Source: Symbiodinium microadriaticum (lineage: Eukaryota > Sar > Dinophyceae > Suessiales > Symbiodiniaceae). Taken from it: a stretch of 64,000 nt of DNA. The notes under the pieces were generated by a model that was given only the letters and a program-made list of their open reading frames with translations, made no database searches and was not told the origin of the DNA. The translations under genes and the position numbers were made by a program. The stretch spans positions 37,135 to 101,134 of the forward strand of contig LSRX01000577.1 in NCBI GenBank assembly GCA_001939145.1. Reading direction: 5' to 3'. The first letter of the stretch is position 1; each line of letters begins with the position of its first letter. Shown here in pieces: positions 32,416 to 44,656 of the stretch.

Positions 32416-33200
32416 TACCACGGGGACTGCCACTCCTTTTGCGGCCAACATGTTGCCCATCCATCGAATAAAGCAAGCATGCTAAGAAGACGAGACTGAT
32501 AGTGAAGTGCGAGGTAGCTCCTCTCTCATGCCCTCTGCGTCTGTGTCGTTGTGCAAGCTGCAGAGCTGCAGACTGCTGCAGTAGCTTCTCTGTTTAACAG
32601 TTTAACACGAACTACAAAGTCTCATCGACAACGTGGTCGTTGCTCTCGTTCTTGATCTTCGGTTTCTCCAGCTTCTTTCGACTGTTGTACGCAGCTCTGC
32701 TCAAACGAGAGTCAGCTCCACAGCTTTGGCGCCGCCTTCCCTCCGAAAACACCGAGGCAGCGGGAGTGCCAAGAGTGCAAGGCCGTGAACTAGAAAACCA
32801 TAGTGACATTAGTAGCCCTTCTGAGATGCCATGCAGTGCAAAGCCATATTGTGAACGGCAGAAGCGAACACATTGCAACAGCAGTTGCTTCAGTGGAGTA
32901 GCATCGTCGTCGTCGTCGTCGTCGTCGTCGTCAGTAAAGCCAAGGTCTTTGCAGTAGTAGCTCTCGCAGCAGTCGCAGCAGTAGTAGAAGTAGACGCAGA
33001 AGTAGAAGCAGAAGTAGAAAGAGGTACAATCAGCAGAAGTAGAAGTAGAAGCATAAGCAGAAGTAGAAGGAAGTGCAATCAGCAGAAGTACAAGTAGAAG
33101 TCGAAGTAGAAGTGGAAGTGGAATTAGACGCAGAAGAGAAAGAGGAAGAGGAGGAGGTTTCCGGGGACTTGGGTGGAATTAGCAACCTTGAGTATTGAGA
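32416..33200. other. Stretch with triplet and AGAAGT repeats, no gene
   Basis: Holds a (GTC)n run at about 32905-32932 and a degenerate GTAGAA tract at about 32985-33125. No coding signal outside these. Confidence 0.6.
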
Positions 33201-33211
33201 ACAAGATCAGG

Positions 33212-34262
33212 TCAGCAGTATAGTAAAGACACGAACTTGCAGTTGTAGGAAGACTCACCATCATTTTCATCATCATCACAGCAGCCGAAGACGTGATGCA
33301 TTCTTCGCCAGCCCGGAGGCCTGATGGCAAACTTGAAGATGAACTTTGCGAGGCCTTCCGATCCTTTGGAGCTCAGATCTCTCTCTGCCTTTCCTCTTGA
33401 CTCCGAGGGCTTTCTTAGCACAACGGCAGGATGAGCGGCATCGAGCCACCACCTGGCCTTGCTCCTCCTCCAGGCCTCGTGCCAATGTCTCTCGGCTGCG
33501 AGCATGCGAGCAGGTTCCAGGCCTTCGGTTGAAACACGGCTGGACGGCTTTGGACCGTGGCCTTGGGGAGCTGAGGTTTCCAGAGGCGGATCAAGCTGCG
33601 TGGGATCGTGAGGATGCATCAGATGCCCGTGTTTTCAGAGCTGGGCTGAGCAAACTCTAAGTCCCTCCTTTTGGGCCTGGCGGCACGGGCCGGCATGGCC
33701 TTACAGTAGCCCTCGACCGCGCGGGACCACAACAGCCATGCCGGACCAAAGCCATACGTGCTCCGCACGACCCCCTCCCTGCGCACGTGCGACGCAGGCA
33801 TCAGCAGATTGTCACCTTGTTTCCTTTCCCTGGCCTTGCGGCCTTTGAAGCCGCCTAGAGGCGACCCCAGAAGCATCATCGACGGGATTAGAGCTTCTTT
33901 TCTCCTTCGTGGAAGCTTTCATGCTGTACCGCCCGATCGAATGGGTGCCCCTGATGCTCATGATGCGCTCCCATGCGCTCCCGCCACGGCTTCCAAAACC
34001 CCTAACAAAACACACCATGCCGTGGAAGGAGCCTCATCGGAGCTGCTTCGAAGATGAGCGTGCCCGATGCCCTCTCACAGCCCCCAGGAAGGGAAACATG
34101 GGGTCCGATGATGTCCAAGGATGCGGGGTCGGGTGGCACCGGCGGCACGCCGGGAAAGCTAAAGCTTTGGCTGGAACGCTTCTGCGCTGGACCATGGCGG
34201 CCTTGCCGGATTAGGGGCTGCCGCTGCTTCCACCGACCCCAAGGGAATATACGAAGAACCAT
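33212..34262 (-). CDS. Candidate - strand coding region, unknown
   Basis: Several adjoining - strand frames have protein-like composition: a piece starting near 34262 (MVLRIFPWGRWKQRQ), one at about 33820-33660 (STYGFGPAWLLWSRAVEGY) and one at about 33530-33290 (SEGLAKFIFKFAIRPPGWRR). Trp and aromatic residues are frequent, which is unusual for shadow frames. There is no recognised domain, and I could not join the pieces through splice sites. All confidently named genes here are on the other strand, which counts against it. Confidence 0.2.
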
Positions 34263-34299
34263 TGACTGGAGCTGAGGTCCGTGCAGTTGTTTTACGATG

Positions 34300-35564
34300 C
34301 AGTCGGGCTCAGGGTTTAGGGCCCAGAACCCCCTAAATTCTAAATCCCCACAACATATGGGGGGCGCTCGGAGCGCGGGGTGGAGGTCGCTCCACCATCT
34401 TCAAAGAGAAGGGCTAACACCAGGTTAGGGGGAGGTGAGGCAGACGGGCAGAGGCGGTGAGTGTGCACTAAGGTTTGTTGAGTCGCGGGGTGCCACCACG
34501 GCAAATTCTCTCTTCTCCGGGGATGCTACAACTTCTTATGTGAATTCTTGTCTTTCTGGGGAGAGCCCGAACCCAAGAGCCGGTTGCCCGGGATCGCGCG
34601 GCAGGGTCTGCTACTGTACAGTAGGCCTGCCCTAAGACCTGAGCAAGTGAGCAAGAGAGAGAGAGAGCGAGCGGGAGCGAGCCGCCGTCATGTGCGCGCA
34701 TCCTCGCGCCATCGTCCTTTGACATGCGAAAGATGGAGACAGACAAGCACGCAAGTGGACAGCACAGCTGCAACAGTGTCTCGCAAATTCCATGCAATCT
34801 TTCTTTGCACTATGTTGTGCTGACATCTGCCCCGTAAGTAAAGGGGCATCCCAACAGACAGCAAGTGCAGGACGTTGTTGCAGCTCCAATTCCGGTGGGC
34901 TTGATCTGCCGGTCGGAGACATCACCTCTCGACGAGAAAGCGATCGTGAAGTGTGACTCGCGACAGCCCGAGCAGTAGCAAGCTTGAGCAAAGTCCCTGA
35001 AGTGGCTCCTAAGACACGGTCCGTGCGGTAGTGCATTAGTTGTATGCAAGGTTCAAGGGAAGTGATGACGCCTCCGAGAGTGAGGTAACAAGGATCAGCC
35101 GCTTGTCACCCGCGTCATGTTCGGATATGCTGGGTGATAGCATTTGAAGGACTCCGTCTATGGACTCGCAGAGATCCCTCGACTCTTCGTTCGACGAGAT
35201 TTTGATTGCGCCGAGCATCGGATCGTTTGGACACCCCGAGATGTGCAGCCGCCCATGCGTGTACTTCACCTGGGGTCCATGTCCGAAGGTGGGACTGTTA
35301 CTGCTGGGTAGACAAGTCTGTCTCACGATGATTCCATCAGCTCTTGCCAGGCAGCCTATTGTGGATTTTGTCATTTGGCTCATCGCGAGTCGATTGGCAA
35401 GTTGGACAAAAGGCTTCACGCCGGGGTCTGATGTATGCTGCAGCCGTGCGATGGGACAGAAAATCGCTGTGGAATGTCGCAGGTTCAGGTTTGAACTGGA
35501 TCACCCTTTTTTAGTGTCCAATTTTCAGTTGTCACCCACCCACAATTGTGCAGTCGCAGTTGTA

Positions 35565-35599
<35 letters not shown>

Positions 35600-36120
35600 A
35601 GCAGTAGCAATAGTACTGGCCAGCTGCGGGTGCAAGAGGCATCGCTAGTAGTCTGATACCTTGAAGGCTATTGCGCCAGCCTAGTTCTAGGCTAAAGCAA
35701 CGGGCGCAACAAGTCACGCAAGGACTCGTCGCTTGATCGCAACAAACAGCTGGCAGCAGTAGACGAGTTGCATTCTACCAAGGCGTGCCCCTTTCAGTAG
35801 CAGCTTCAGTAGCAGTCGTAGGAGTAGGAGTAGCAATGTGGGAGAAGAGGAAGGAGTAGGAGGAGGAGGAGGAGGAGGAGTCGTGGTAGGTGTGGTGAGT
35901 ACTAGTGGTCGTGGTGGCGGTGGCGGCAGCGGCCATAAGCAAAGGCTGTTGTCGTCGTTGGCGTGGCTGTAGTCGCTGTTGGTGCTGGCTCTCATCATGG
36001 TGTTCATTCGATTCGGCACGTGGCCGAGCACGAGGATCCACCAAGATAGTTTCCTGACGCCGACATGGCAACCGCAACTGTGCCTGGTGAGCTCCGCCCA
36101 GCTCTTTCGTCTTGTTTCTG
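34300..36120. other. Repeat-rich stretch, no supported gene
   Basis: Contains a (CGT)n run at 35564-35600, a (GGA)n run at about 35855-35880 and a purine-rich AGAGAG stretch near 34655. Poly-Asp, poly-Val and poly-Ser frames are translations of these repeats. Confidence 0.6.
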
Positions 36121-36149
36121 CATAAAGAACCCCAAACGACAGCCTACCC

Positions 36150-36560
36150 TAAACCTGTGAGAAGCCCTGTCCTAGACCCTGTCCGCCCCTGTTACAGGCC
36201 CTGTCACCCAGGCCCTGTCTACCCCTATCATAGGCCCTGTGGCGGGCCCTGTTCTCCCCTGTTCCAGGGTTGAGATAGGCCCTGTCGGACCCCTGTCATG
36301 GGCCCTGCCATAGGCCCTGTCAACCCCTGTCATAGGCCCTGTCCATAGGCCCTGTGCGCTTTTGTCATAGGCCCACACCACTGTCATGGGCCGTGTTCAT
36401 AGGCCCTGTCAACCCCTCTCATAGGCCCTGTCCATGGGCCCTGTCCACCCCTGTCATGGGCCCTGTCCATAGGCCCTGTCATAGGCCCTGTCCAAAGGCC
36501 CTGTCCATTTCTGTCATAGACCTTGTCCTAAACCCCTGTCCACCTGTCATAGACCCTGTT
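36150..36560. repeat. GGCCCTGTC minisatellite
   Basis: The phrase AGGCCCTGTC, alternating with CATAGGCCCTGTC, CCATGGGCCCTGTC and ACCCCTGTCAT, recurs more than 20 times with variable spacing of about 12-30 bases. The array is degenerate at both ends. Confidence 0.9.
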
Positions 36561-37089
36561 GTAGCCCTGTTCCTCCCCACGCCGCCTCCCTCCCCTTTCT
36601 CCCTCTCTTCCTACTACCTACTTGTCTGTCATCCAACGTGATTGCCCAAATGCTTTACAATGCTTCGAATCTATCTTCCAAACAACTCGCATGAATCTTT
36701 CCAAGTTTCTGACTTTCGCTGCGTCTCGTGACCACCAAACCGCTGAACTAAACCCTTGTATTGCACGACAAGCGAACGAAAACTCTGTTTGTCTGTTCCT
36801 GTGCGTTTCAGCGCATGCGTTTGTGACCAATCGTGTGTCCAAGGACACAGCGAGTGCGCATGCATCCGACACATCCGGGGGCTTCTGCGAAACTGGATGC
36901 AGCAATGCATCTTCTTGAGCATACTCATCCATGTCCATAACCCCACAGCGTCCAGGGACTGTCGATCGCATACCTGCCACAATTTTTGTTGCTTGGGCAT
37001 CCCCTCTGCGGGAGATGTGCTTTGGAGGCAGCGGAAGATCTTCCAGAAGCTGGGTGAGGCTCATGGGTCCTCTTGGCAGGCCATGTAAA

Positions 37090-37660
37090 TTCGTGGGCGG
37101 CGCAAGCGATCTTGAGGCTGAAATGATTGAGTTGCTCCTTCCTCACATGCTGGAGCGATCGAAGCGGTTTCAATCAGCAGATGATGCCAACGAGGCAGTG
37201 GGCTTCAAAGTGTGCAGACCTCTAGCGCCCCAGATGCCGCTGTCTTTTCCAGGTGTTGGACGTTCTTGCACGGAGGCTGCAGGATCTCGCGCCAACAGGG
37301 GATGCAATTCAATCGATCACCACCCGGAAGGTCGACAAGTTGGGCTACGTACCTCACCGCCATAGTGCATGGGGGTTGGCCATGTACCAGGTCTTCGTTT
37401 TCGTGCTTAGGTCCTGAAGCAAATGCCGTTCCATGCGTTGGCGAGTCTGATCTTCGCTCGCAGCGACTTCGACACGGACTTCCTGGACCGGTCAAGCTTC
37501 TTCTCGTGCCGGTGTAGTGCACTTGCACGCGGGTGTCCTGTGCTCTTTCTGTATGCAGAGGACGATTTGACGATGGCGACAGCCCGACTTCGTGCCAAGC
37601 TGCCTGCGGCCACCAGCAACGACGGATCCTCTCTGCACTGGTTTTGAAGCACGGGCCCCA
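37090..37660 (+). CDS. Unidentified + strand exons
   Basis: Three consecutive pieces look like real exons with AG|G acceptors: ASDLEAEMIELLLPHMLERS near 37100-37165; VLDVLARRLQDLAPTGDAIQ and KVDKLGYVPHRHSAWGLAMYQ (split here) at about 37255-37390; and VLKQMPFHALASLIFARSDF at about 37412-37500. The second has a globin-like ring (LG..H..yG..), but key haem residues cannot be placed, so I leave it unnamed. The exons lie inside what would be the 8-kb intron of the peptidase gene if the Asn exon at 40505 belongs to it. Confidence 0.35.
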
Positions 37661-38879
37661 TTGGTTACCCACGGGTCGCTGTGACTGCCTGTCTGTAGAC
37701 TGGAGCTGCTCCACTGAACTATGGCTGCACAGTTTATGCTGACATGGTGCTGCTTGCTTTTGTAAATTCAAAGCCGGCAGATGTGCGATAATCTAGGACC
37801 TTGATTCAGAGACCCTGGTTCCAAATCCTTGGAATAAGAAGTTCAATTCATCCGAGTAGGAACCAGCGGCTTCTCAATCAGGTTCCTAGATTTCACAGGC
37901 ACACAGCACCAAGAACATAATGATTCTGCAATCAATTGACGTCCGAGCTGCAATGTATCGACACTTCAGAGTGCAGATTCCGTGTTTGCAAAAAAAAAAG
38001 CGCAGACGGCACGCATGCTTCTGGGTCTTCTGGACCAGCCCGTTTCAAGCTCCTCTCCGTGCTCCCGGAGCTGGAGTTCGGCTCGCACCACCAGTCGTCA
38101 AAAAATCGGATCAAAAGGATGGTCAAAGAACTGCCACACCGTATCGTGTGGAAGTTGGCTTTCGGCCTCCAAACAGTCTCGGTGACCTTTCATGCTCGCG
38201 ACGAGACTGTGCCAACTTTCCCTGAAGCGCCCAAGGTCCCTGTAAACCACCCGCTCAGAGTTTGCCTTGGCTATCATTTGCCTTACCACGATTCTTTCGG
38301 AGCTAGTCATTGGTGTGGAACTGAACAGGGACCAAACTGTCAAGCATATGCGGGGAGAAGCCAGCTAACGCTGCAGTTGGCTGAGAGGTCTTGAGTATGT
38401 GCGAGTCGAAGCATCTTGTATATACTTTGCTCGAGCGGTTGTCGCTCGAGCGATTGTCGCTCTGTTTTGAATGAATCTCCCCGTATGGCCGCATGCTTGC
38501 CAGGCCAGCAGCGTGGCTGAGGAATCAGGAAGAAAAAGGGGGGACAGAGAGGCGGAAATAAAAGACAAAAGTCCACAGCCACAGCCGCGCCCGAAAGGCC
38601 CTTGCAAAATCTCGCAACAAAACCTGGAGTCCTAGAGTCCTAGAGGCTTGGCGGGCCTTCAAAGGATGCCTCTGGGCCACAGGAGCCTGGTTCAAAGTTC
38701 AAACTCAGCAAAGCCTCATTTGTGGAATTTTTGGAATTCACGACCGGACTCCGTGGCCACAGGCACGTCTAATGACGACGGCCACTAGCCTCACATCTTT
38801 TGCGAGTTGCCAGAGGCCTTTCCCGACCTTTCATGGCGCTACCTGAAAGTCCAAGCCGTTGTCACTTTGTACAGAGATA

Positions 38880-38993
38880 CAGTAGAATCCCAAAAGTTGG
38901 AAACCCAATAGCCTCAATCCGGAAGAGTAATGAATAAGGAATCCCAGCACTATTTGTCCTTAATACGGTTTCCAACTTTTTGGGGTTTACTAT
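38880..38993. mobile_element. Small MITE with pogo/Tc1-like terminal inverted repeats
   Basis: CAGTAGAATCCCAAAAGTTG at the left and its imperfect complement (CAACTTTTTGGGGTTTACTA) at the right enclose about 110 bases. The arms match over about 25 bases with few mismatches. TA flanks both ends, as expected for a TA target-site duplication. No coding sequence. CAGT-starting ends are typical of pogo/Tc1-mariner derivatives. Confidence 0.65.
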
Positions 38994-40302
38994 ACAGCTG
39001 GCAGTCGGTTGGATTCTGTGAAGACTGCAAGCTGGATTCGTGCTGTTTGCAGTAGCATCGCGGACCTCAGAAAAGACGACAGGACCATTCAGCATGATCC
39101 TACAATGGCTGAGGCTTGCAAGGTGCGCCAAGGACTTCATGAAGTTTTCTTTTACTCCCATGGGAAGCTTTCCAAAGATGCTCCTACTGAGTCAGCAATG
39201 CACTGGCACAAACTTTGTAGCAACGCTAGTCAGCTCAACATTGTGTTCTGTACTGGTAGCTCCCATGGCTGCTGAAACAGCGATGCATGACATTCGCAGG
39301 GGCATTTACTTGCAACCCTGCCTGTGAATCCCCGAACCCTGCTATCTTTGAAGATTCAGAGTGCAAGCATGTGACGGCATGCAGACACAGCAATGAGAGA
39401 CGTTCTATTTCCGACGCTGACAGATGGATTCGAAATGGTTGCTTACATTCATGCACCACAGCTTGGAACCTGCAACCAGCCTGAAGACGGTGACAGTTTC
39501 GGTTGACGTTTGTCGCATGTCAGGACAAGATCGCAATCCCGGGAGATAACGATCCTGTCCAGCCTCCTTCTCAGTGCGTCGTGATAGAATGGCTCTTCAC
39601 CTGGCAACGCCAGAGGACTGCTGGGAACTCCTGCTCCTTCTTGGTTTCAACTGAGGGGATTTTCTTGCAGAGGATTTGAGAGCTCTAAGTTACTCTAAGC
39701 GTCGCATCTTCCAGGGCTCTGCTTGCAGAGCTCTGTCCCGGCCAACAGAACACATGCGCCCATCGCTGACCCAGCCGCCCTGAAGGGCTCGAGCTCGAGC
39801 ATCCTTCGATTCTTCCAGCGCTTTTGGTTGGTGCCACCACCTTCGTGTCAAAGCATTTCAAACAGTTGAACAACTTGAAGAGCCTGGCAGCTTTCATTTC
39901 ACGCTGGCACCACAACCACGCCCTGCAAATCCAACCAGAGGGTTGCACGAAACATCCACCACGCGAACAAGTGATGTGGCACCAAAACCCAGGGAGTTCA
40001 CATCTACTTGTTTGACTGCTCCTGGCGATGAAGGCCTCTTTGGGCTCCTGTGCTGATCGACCTCTCAGCACAGAGTCTTCGGTTTCCATTTCGGTGAGGA
40101 TGCAGATCGCACGCTTCATCGTCATCGGTGTCACACCGTCTCTTTCCAGAGGAGACGTGAATTCGGAAGCACGGAATCGTGCGCGCAGCCGGGCCGTCTT
40201 CAGCTCCTGAAGGGAACCGACTTGACTCGAAGGTTCAGCGGACTCTACGTAGTCTCCCAACAATACCGGGCGGCGCAAGCAGATGAATGTCGGCTTAAGG
40301 TA
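38994..40302. other. Stretch without a supported gene
   Basis: A 255-codon - strand frame (39685-40452) runs through the GT repeat and has no domain; I regard it as chance. Nothing else seen. Confidence 0.45.
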
Positions 40303-40336
40303 GGTAGGTAGGTGTGTGTGTGTGTGTGTGTGTGTG
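40303..40336. repeat. (GTAG)n/(GT)n microsatellite
   Basis: Four GTAG-type units followed by about 11 GT units. Confidence 0.95.
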
Positions 40337-40504
40337 AGCGTTTGGTTCATCTGGAAAGCTCTGAGGCGCAGCCCTGGCTCCAGCCGGCGGCGGCAAAGCA
40401 CCGGCGAGTCGACTGCTCGGTTCACTCTTGGAAAGGTACCGAAAGGAAGCACTTCGGAAGCAGGTATGATGTCTATTAACTGGCTTCACCAAGAGACCCT
40501 AAGG

Positions 40505-40550
40505 TGTTGGCACTTACGCAACACCTGGGGTGACGAGTGGGGCGACAAGG
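40505..40550 (+). CDS. C1A peptidase Asn-motif exon
   Basis: After an AG acceptor, the + strand encodes WHLRNTWGDEWGDKG. This is the N-S/T-W-G-x-x-W-G-x-x-G signature of papain-family peptidases, with the catalytic Asn codon at 40520-40522. No Cys or His exon lies within several kilobases upstream except those at 29.4 and 32.4 kb, on the same strand and in the right order. It is therefore either the distal exon of that gene or the remnant of a second copy. The following exon (family: YFRIxRG...) was not found. Confidence 0.65.
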
Positions 40551-41898
40551 GGTGCCTCGGGTGTGCTTGCTGTTTCCGTTTCGTGAAGTGGTTTCATGAC
40601 ATGTTCCGCTCAAGATTTCCCAACGATGGCAGCGGCGATGCAAGTGCAAGAGGTACTTCCGGTTCTTAGATGACATGCTGACTGGCCTGACACCTAGCCG
40701 CCTGCGACCTTTTCATCTTGGCAGGGTTGGGCAACAAGGGTGGAAGCGATTAGGTTTGCTTGGCCGTCAGTCGCTTCGCTAATCAGTTTTGCGGTCAGTC
40801 TTCAGGACCCCCGGGCTATCATCTCCACATCGCTTCAGCGGCAGCGGACGGTCCCAAGAGTGTGGTGCGAGACCGAGTTAGGTGGAGACCGCACGATGCC
40901 GCTTCTCCCTGCTACAATATGATACCGAGGAGACTGTGATCTGAGACCTGAGAGCTTGCAGCGGGAGATCACTCTAGGTGCTCTGCATGTTTTCGCTCGG
41001 TGCTGACCCGCGACTCTGAAGAGTTTCGTGTAAGTAGAGCCGCGAAGGAGTGAAAGAACCAGGGAGGTTCATGCCTTTCGCCATCTATAATGCCGAAGCC
41101 ATGAGTGCCGGAACCATGTGCTCCCTGGACAACACCATGACACTGGATAGCGGAGTTGTGCTGCCGACAAAACTTGGAGTGTCCGAGCTTTCTTGGATCC
41201 TTGGTTTCTCTGTGGAAGCGATTCTCTGTCGCAGAGACATATCCAGACTCAGCCTCACCTTCAACTACTACGGTTTGGCTCGCAGCCTTTCAGACTCTTT
41301 CGCCGTTTCAGTTGCTCCGCAAAGTCTGCGGGCGCAGGCCAGTTGCTGAATTGTTCAGCTGCTCTGGAACCACAGCTTTCACACGAAGGAGATGCGTCTT
41401 GCCGCGGCAATGCGTAGGGGACGAGCAGGCGAGAGGGGAAACCCTGTGGTGGTGGCGGTACCTTGCTGCTCTTCGTTTGAGGCGCCTTGCGCTTTCGCTT
41501 GCGGGCGACTCCAGTCGTCATGGCCTTGGCAGCTGGAACTCTTCTCTCAAGGAGAAGCGACGGAGATGCGACGACCACGCAGCTTGACGGTAGCCCCTTT
41601 GTGCCTCGAGGAGCTTTATTGGCAGCCAGCCCTCAGACCGGAGCTCTCGCGTATCTCGTGCTTTCTTCGGTGGCTGGGCACTTACCCGGTGGCCAGAGGA
41701 TTGCATTGCACTGCCATGTCCCAGCCTGAGATATCGAGGCCTCTTCGGCAGTCCCCAAGGCCCTGCTGCGCTGAAGCGGTCGAATCGCTTCCAGACGCGT
41801 TTCCTGCTCCAGGCTCTCCAACGCCGATCAAGGATGCTCCGCAGGACCAAAGCGTCAGAGTCGCCTCTTCCGCGCTCGGGGTGGTTTTTGAGCCTCAG
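40551..41898. other. Upstream region of MsrA
   Basis: Probably holds the 5' exons of MsrA and/or the 3' end of the peptidase gene. A candidate N-terminal fragment is MALAAGTLLSRRSDGDA from 41521; I could not splice it to the core. Confidence 0.35.
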
Positions 41899-42921
41899 GA
41901 GAATGCCAGACACTACATCACAGGGGGCCAGATGTATCCTCCCTGGCCAGCGGGGATGAAGGAAGCCATGTTCGGCATGGGCTGCTTCTGGTGTTCGCTC
42001 CTCAAGTTGCCCACAAGCCTCACGTTGGCATAGTGCCATAGCAGCCCTTGCAAGGTTCCGAGAACATCTTCATGAGGGTGCCGGGCGTGTACTCTACACA
42101 GGTAGGCTATGCCGGCGGTGGCATAGAGAATCCCACCTATGGTGACGTTTGCACGGGAGCTACGAATCACAACGAAGTGGTCAGAGCTCTCGCCTCGGAC
42201 TCGAGCTGCCCATAGTGGACAATTTCCCTTTCGGTTGGGTGAGGTAGTGTATGATCCTGAGAAAGTCTCATACGTTGAGCTCCTGCAGAAGTTCTGGGAG
42301 AAACACGCTGCAGCCCCATTTGCTGTCGCCGACCCTGGGCCGTCGTGTTTCAGCGACTGACAGCCGAGGATCCGACTACGCTGAATCAGCAAGGGAATGA
42401 CTTCGGCACGCAGTACCGGTCAGGTGCAGATCCTCAAGGCAGGGCCGGGAGATGTTCTGCGATCTCCTCAAAGGCATCTACTACTACTCGGAGGAGCAGA
42501 GACTGCTGGCCGAGGAGCGAAGACTGCGCGCCTGTGAGTTTTTTTTTCTACTCCTTTGGCACTCCAGGAGACCAAGGCGCAGTACCAGGAGGCGATAAAG
42601 AAAGCCAATGCCGCGTGGGGCCGCTACTTGGACCTTCGAAGCTGGGAATCCGCCGAGAAAGTGGGAAGTGTCAGACTTGAAAAAAAGGATCCATCTCAAC
42701 TGAGATTGAGCCTGCACCGACTTTTTACTATGCGGAGGCAGAGCCGCTTTGTGAGATTGCAGCCAATCAAGTCGGGAATGAATGATTCTTGGTTGCTGTT
42801 GCGCCAGTCCTTCCACCAGCAGTACGATGCAAAGCCCGGCAATCGAGACTACTGCGGCTTGCGGCCCCTTGGTGTCCAACTTGATGTCAACGACATTGAG
42901 ACGAAGAAGATCGACGCATGA
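41899..42921 (+). CDS. msrA: Peptide methionine sulfoxide reductase A, core and C-terminus
   Basis: MsrA reduces methionine-S-sulfoxide in oxidised proteins. Exon 41899-41992 encodes [20 protein letters not shown] and then FGMGCFW, the catalytic GCFW with its Cys. Exon 42055-42185 gives [20 protein letters not shown] and [13 protein letters not shown]. Exon 42244-42306 encodes [20 protein letters not shown] and closes with the His codon. Exon 42369-42423 encodes [18 protein letters not shown]. An exon from 42474 has [12 protein letters not shown]; one from 42568 has [13 protein letters not shown]; a small one near 42690-42755 has [14 protein letters not shown]. The last (about 42810-42921) has [18 protein letters not shown] and ends KKIDA-TGA. 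In many family members the resolving Cys lies near that YCGL. GT, GC and probably one GA donor are used. Any targeting peptide lies upstream and is not resolved. Confidence 0.93.
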
Positions 42922-43480
42922 GGCCGGCCGGATACACAGAGGGTTTTGCAACAGCTTCGACCGCTCTAGCTCTGCTACCTCTGCAACTAGACTGGGATCA
43001 GGAGCGAGCTCACAACAGCGACGGATGTGCTGTTCCCGCTGTTGCAGTTAAACCATGCAACATGTTGACTGGGCCACACGAGCCAGGATTTTCCATGCTT
43101 TCGAACAGCATTTTATAGCATGTGTTGATGTAGTCGTACGTTGTGTGTACAAAGTCAGAGTTCACCTGAGCCTTCGTCGCCTGGTGAGCTCATGCCGCGC
43201 ACTATGCGCAGAAGTTCGGAGGCCTCGCAGTCTGCTGTGTGCGAAGGCCCTGTCAAGTACAGCAAAACCCAAGCTTGAGCAGCCACGGCGGCAGAAAGAG
43301 ACCGAAATGCTGGCACGGTGCCTCCTGCGCTGAAAACTGCAGCTGACAGCAAGACACGATGAGCTCAGCACCAAGTCCTGCTAGTCCTGCAGATGGGGGA
43401 AACGCAAAAATGGCGAATTTCCCTCAGACACTCTGTCAGTTGGAGAGGAAGTTCATCAAACCACAGTGAATATCTACGGT
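42922..43480. other. Intergenic stretch
   Basis: Downstream of MsrA. Nothing recognisable on either strand. Confidence 0.5.
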
Positions 43481-43488
43481 CCAGCGCC

Positions 43489-44656
43489 TCACGCAGCCTT
43501 GCACAGCGTCAGCCGGGGCGCTGTTCTTGCATCGCACGGAAATGCAGCACAACACTTCGTGACTTCGTGGTGCATGGAGTGTAGAATGTGGACGTTGTAG
43601 ACACTCAGCCGAAGTTGAGCACAGGGAACCGTTTGCAGATTTGCTATGGCTCTCGCCACTTTGAGTGCTGCCATTGTCGCCCAATCCCCAGCAGGGCTTA
43701 AGCAGTGCAGTACTTGGCCCAAGTGCTCTAGCCCATGCAGCAAATAAGGACCAATTGCTGCACCCATCAAGGTGCGGCGAAGTGATGCTTGGCGACAGAA
43801 AGTTGATGCAGGCACCATCCGTGTTGCTACCGGCACTCTATTGACCAGCTTGCGATCACAACTGTGCCTGTTTAGGCTTCGATTTCTGGCCTGCTGTGCT
43901 GTTGCAATGCTTCTATGTAGGGCTACTGTCACTCTGCCTGCTGAACAATCTAGTTACTAGTTTTTGCTGCTGCTGCTGCCGTTGCTGCTAGTGCTGCTGC
44001 TACCGGCATAACCTGGACACTCTGAGGATCGTAGATGCCAGCTCGCTGCTGGAAGCCCAGCCGCGACTGACGATCGCTTTCTTCAAGGAGCATGCCGGTA
44101 CATGTGTGGAAATGCTGCGCATGCGACTTGCCTTTCTTAACCGAAGCTGCCAGGGCTGGGATTAGCAAACCTGCTTATCGGACTTCGAAGGGCCGCAAGC
44201 GTAGAGAAGGCAATTTCGATGTCTTGGAACTGCACAGCACATTCTCAGCAGAGCCTTGAGAGCCGTGGCGCTGCAAAGTCGCTCAGTCACCTGGAAAGCA
44301 TGCTAATGGCTGCTAATGCTTTCCAGGACCCCCCCCCCCCCTGAGCCGCTTCAGCACTGCGAGAGCTGCAGTCAGTTGACGGCGGACATGTCTCCTCGAT
44401 GTGCCTGGTGCAGCAGTTGCCAAACAGGAGCGAAAACAGCCACATCACGCAGCGTCAGCAGATGAAACCGCACAAAGGCCGTAAAATCGTATGCAGTATC
44501 CGATGTAGTAGACCTAGACCCAACAATCATGCATATAACATAGTTGAGCTTTGATAAGATTGTTCTCCCTGCTCCAACCTGCCTAGAATCTGCACATCTT
44601 TCAGAATCAGCAGATGAAAGCATGCAACGACCAGCCCGCGAGCTCTGAAACAGCAT
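43489..44656 (-). CDS. Candidate - strand coding region, unknown
   Basis: Three - strand frames follow each other (44656-44372, 44168-43950, 43932-43489). The last reads like an alpha-helical protein (GAAIGPYLLHGLEHLGQVL, ATMAALKVARAIANLQTV), the first contains ILSKLNYVICMIVGS and FVRFHLLTLRDVAVF. Composition is more protein-like than typical shadows, but no domain is recognised and junctions are not resolved. A poly-C run at 44330-44341 separates nearby sequence. It may be unrelated fragments. Confidence 0.22.

Noticed and set aside
37205-37771. 188-codon - strand frame
   Set aside because: Lies opposite the better supported + exons at 37.1-37.5 kb and shows no motif.
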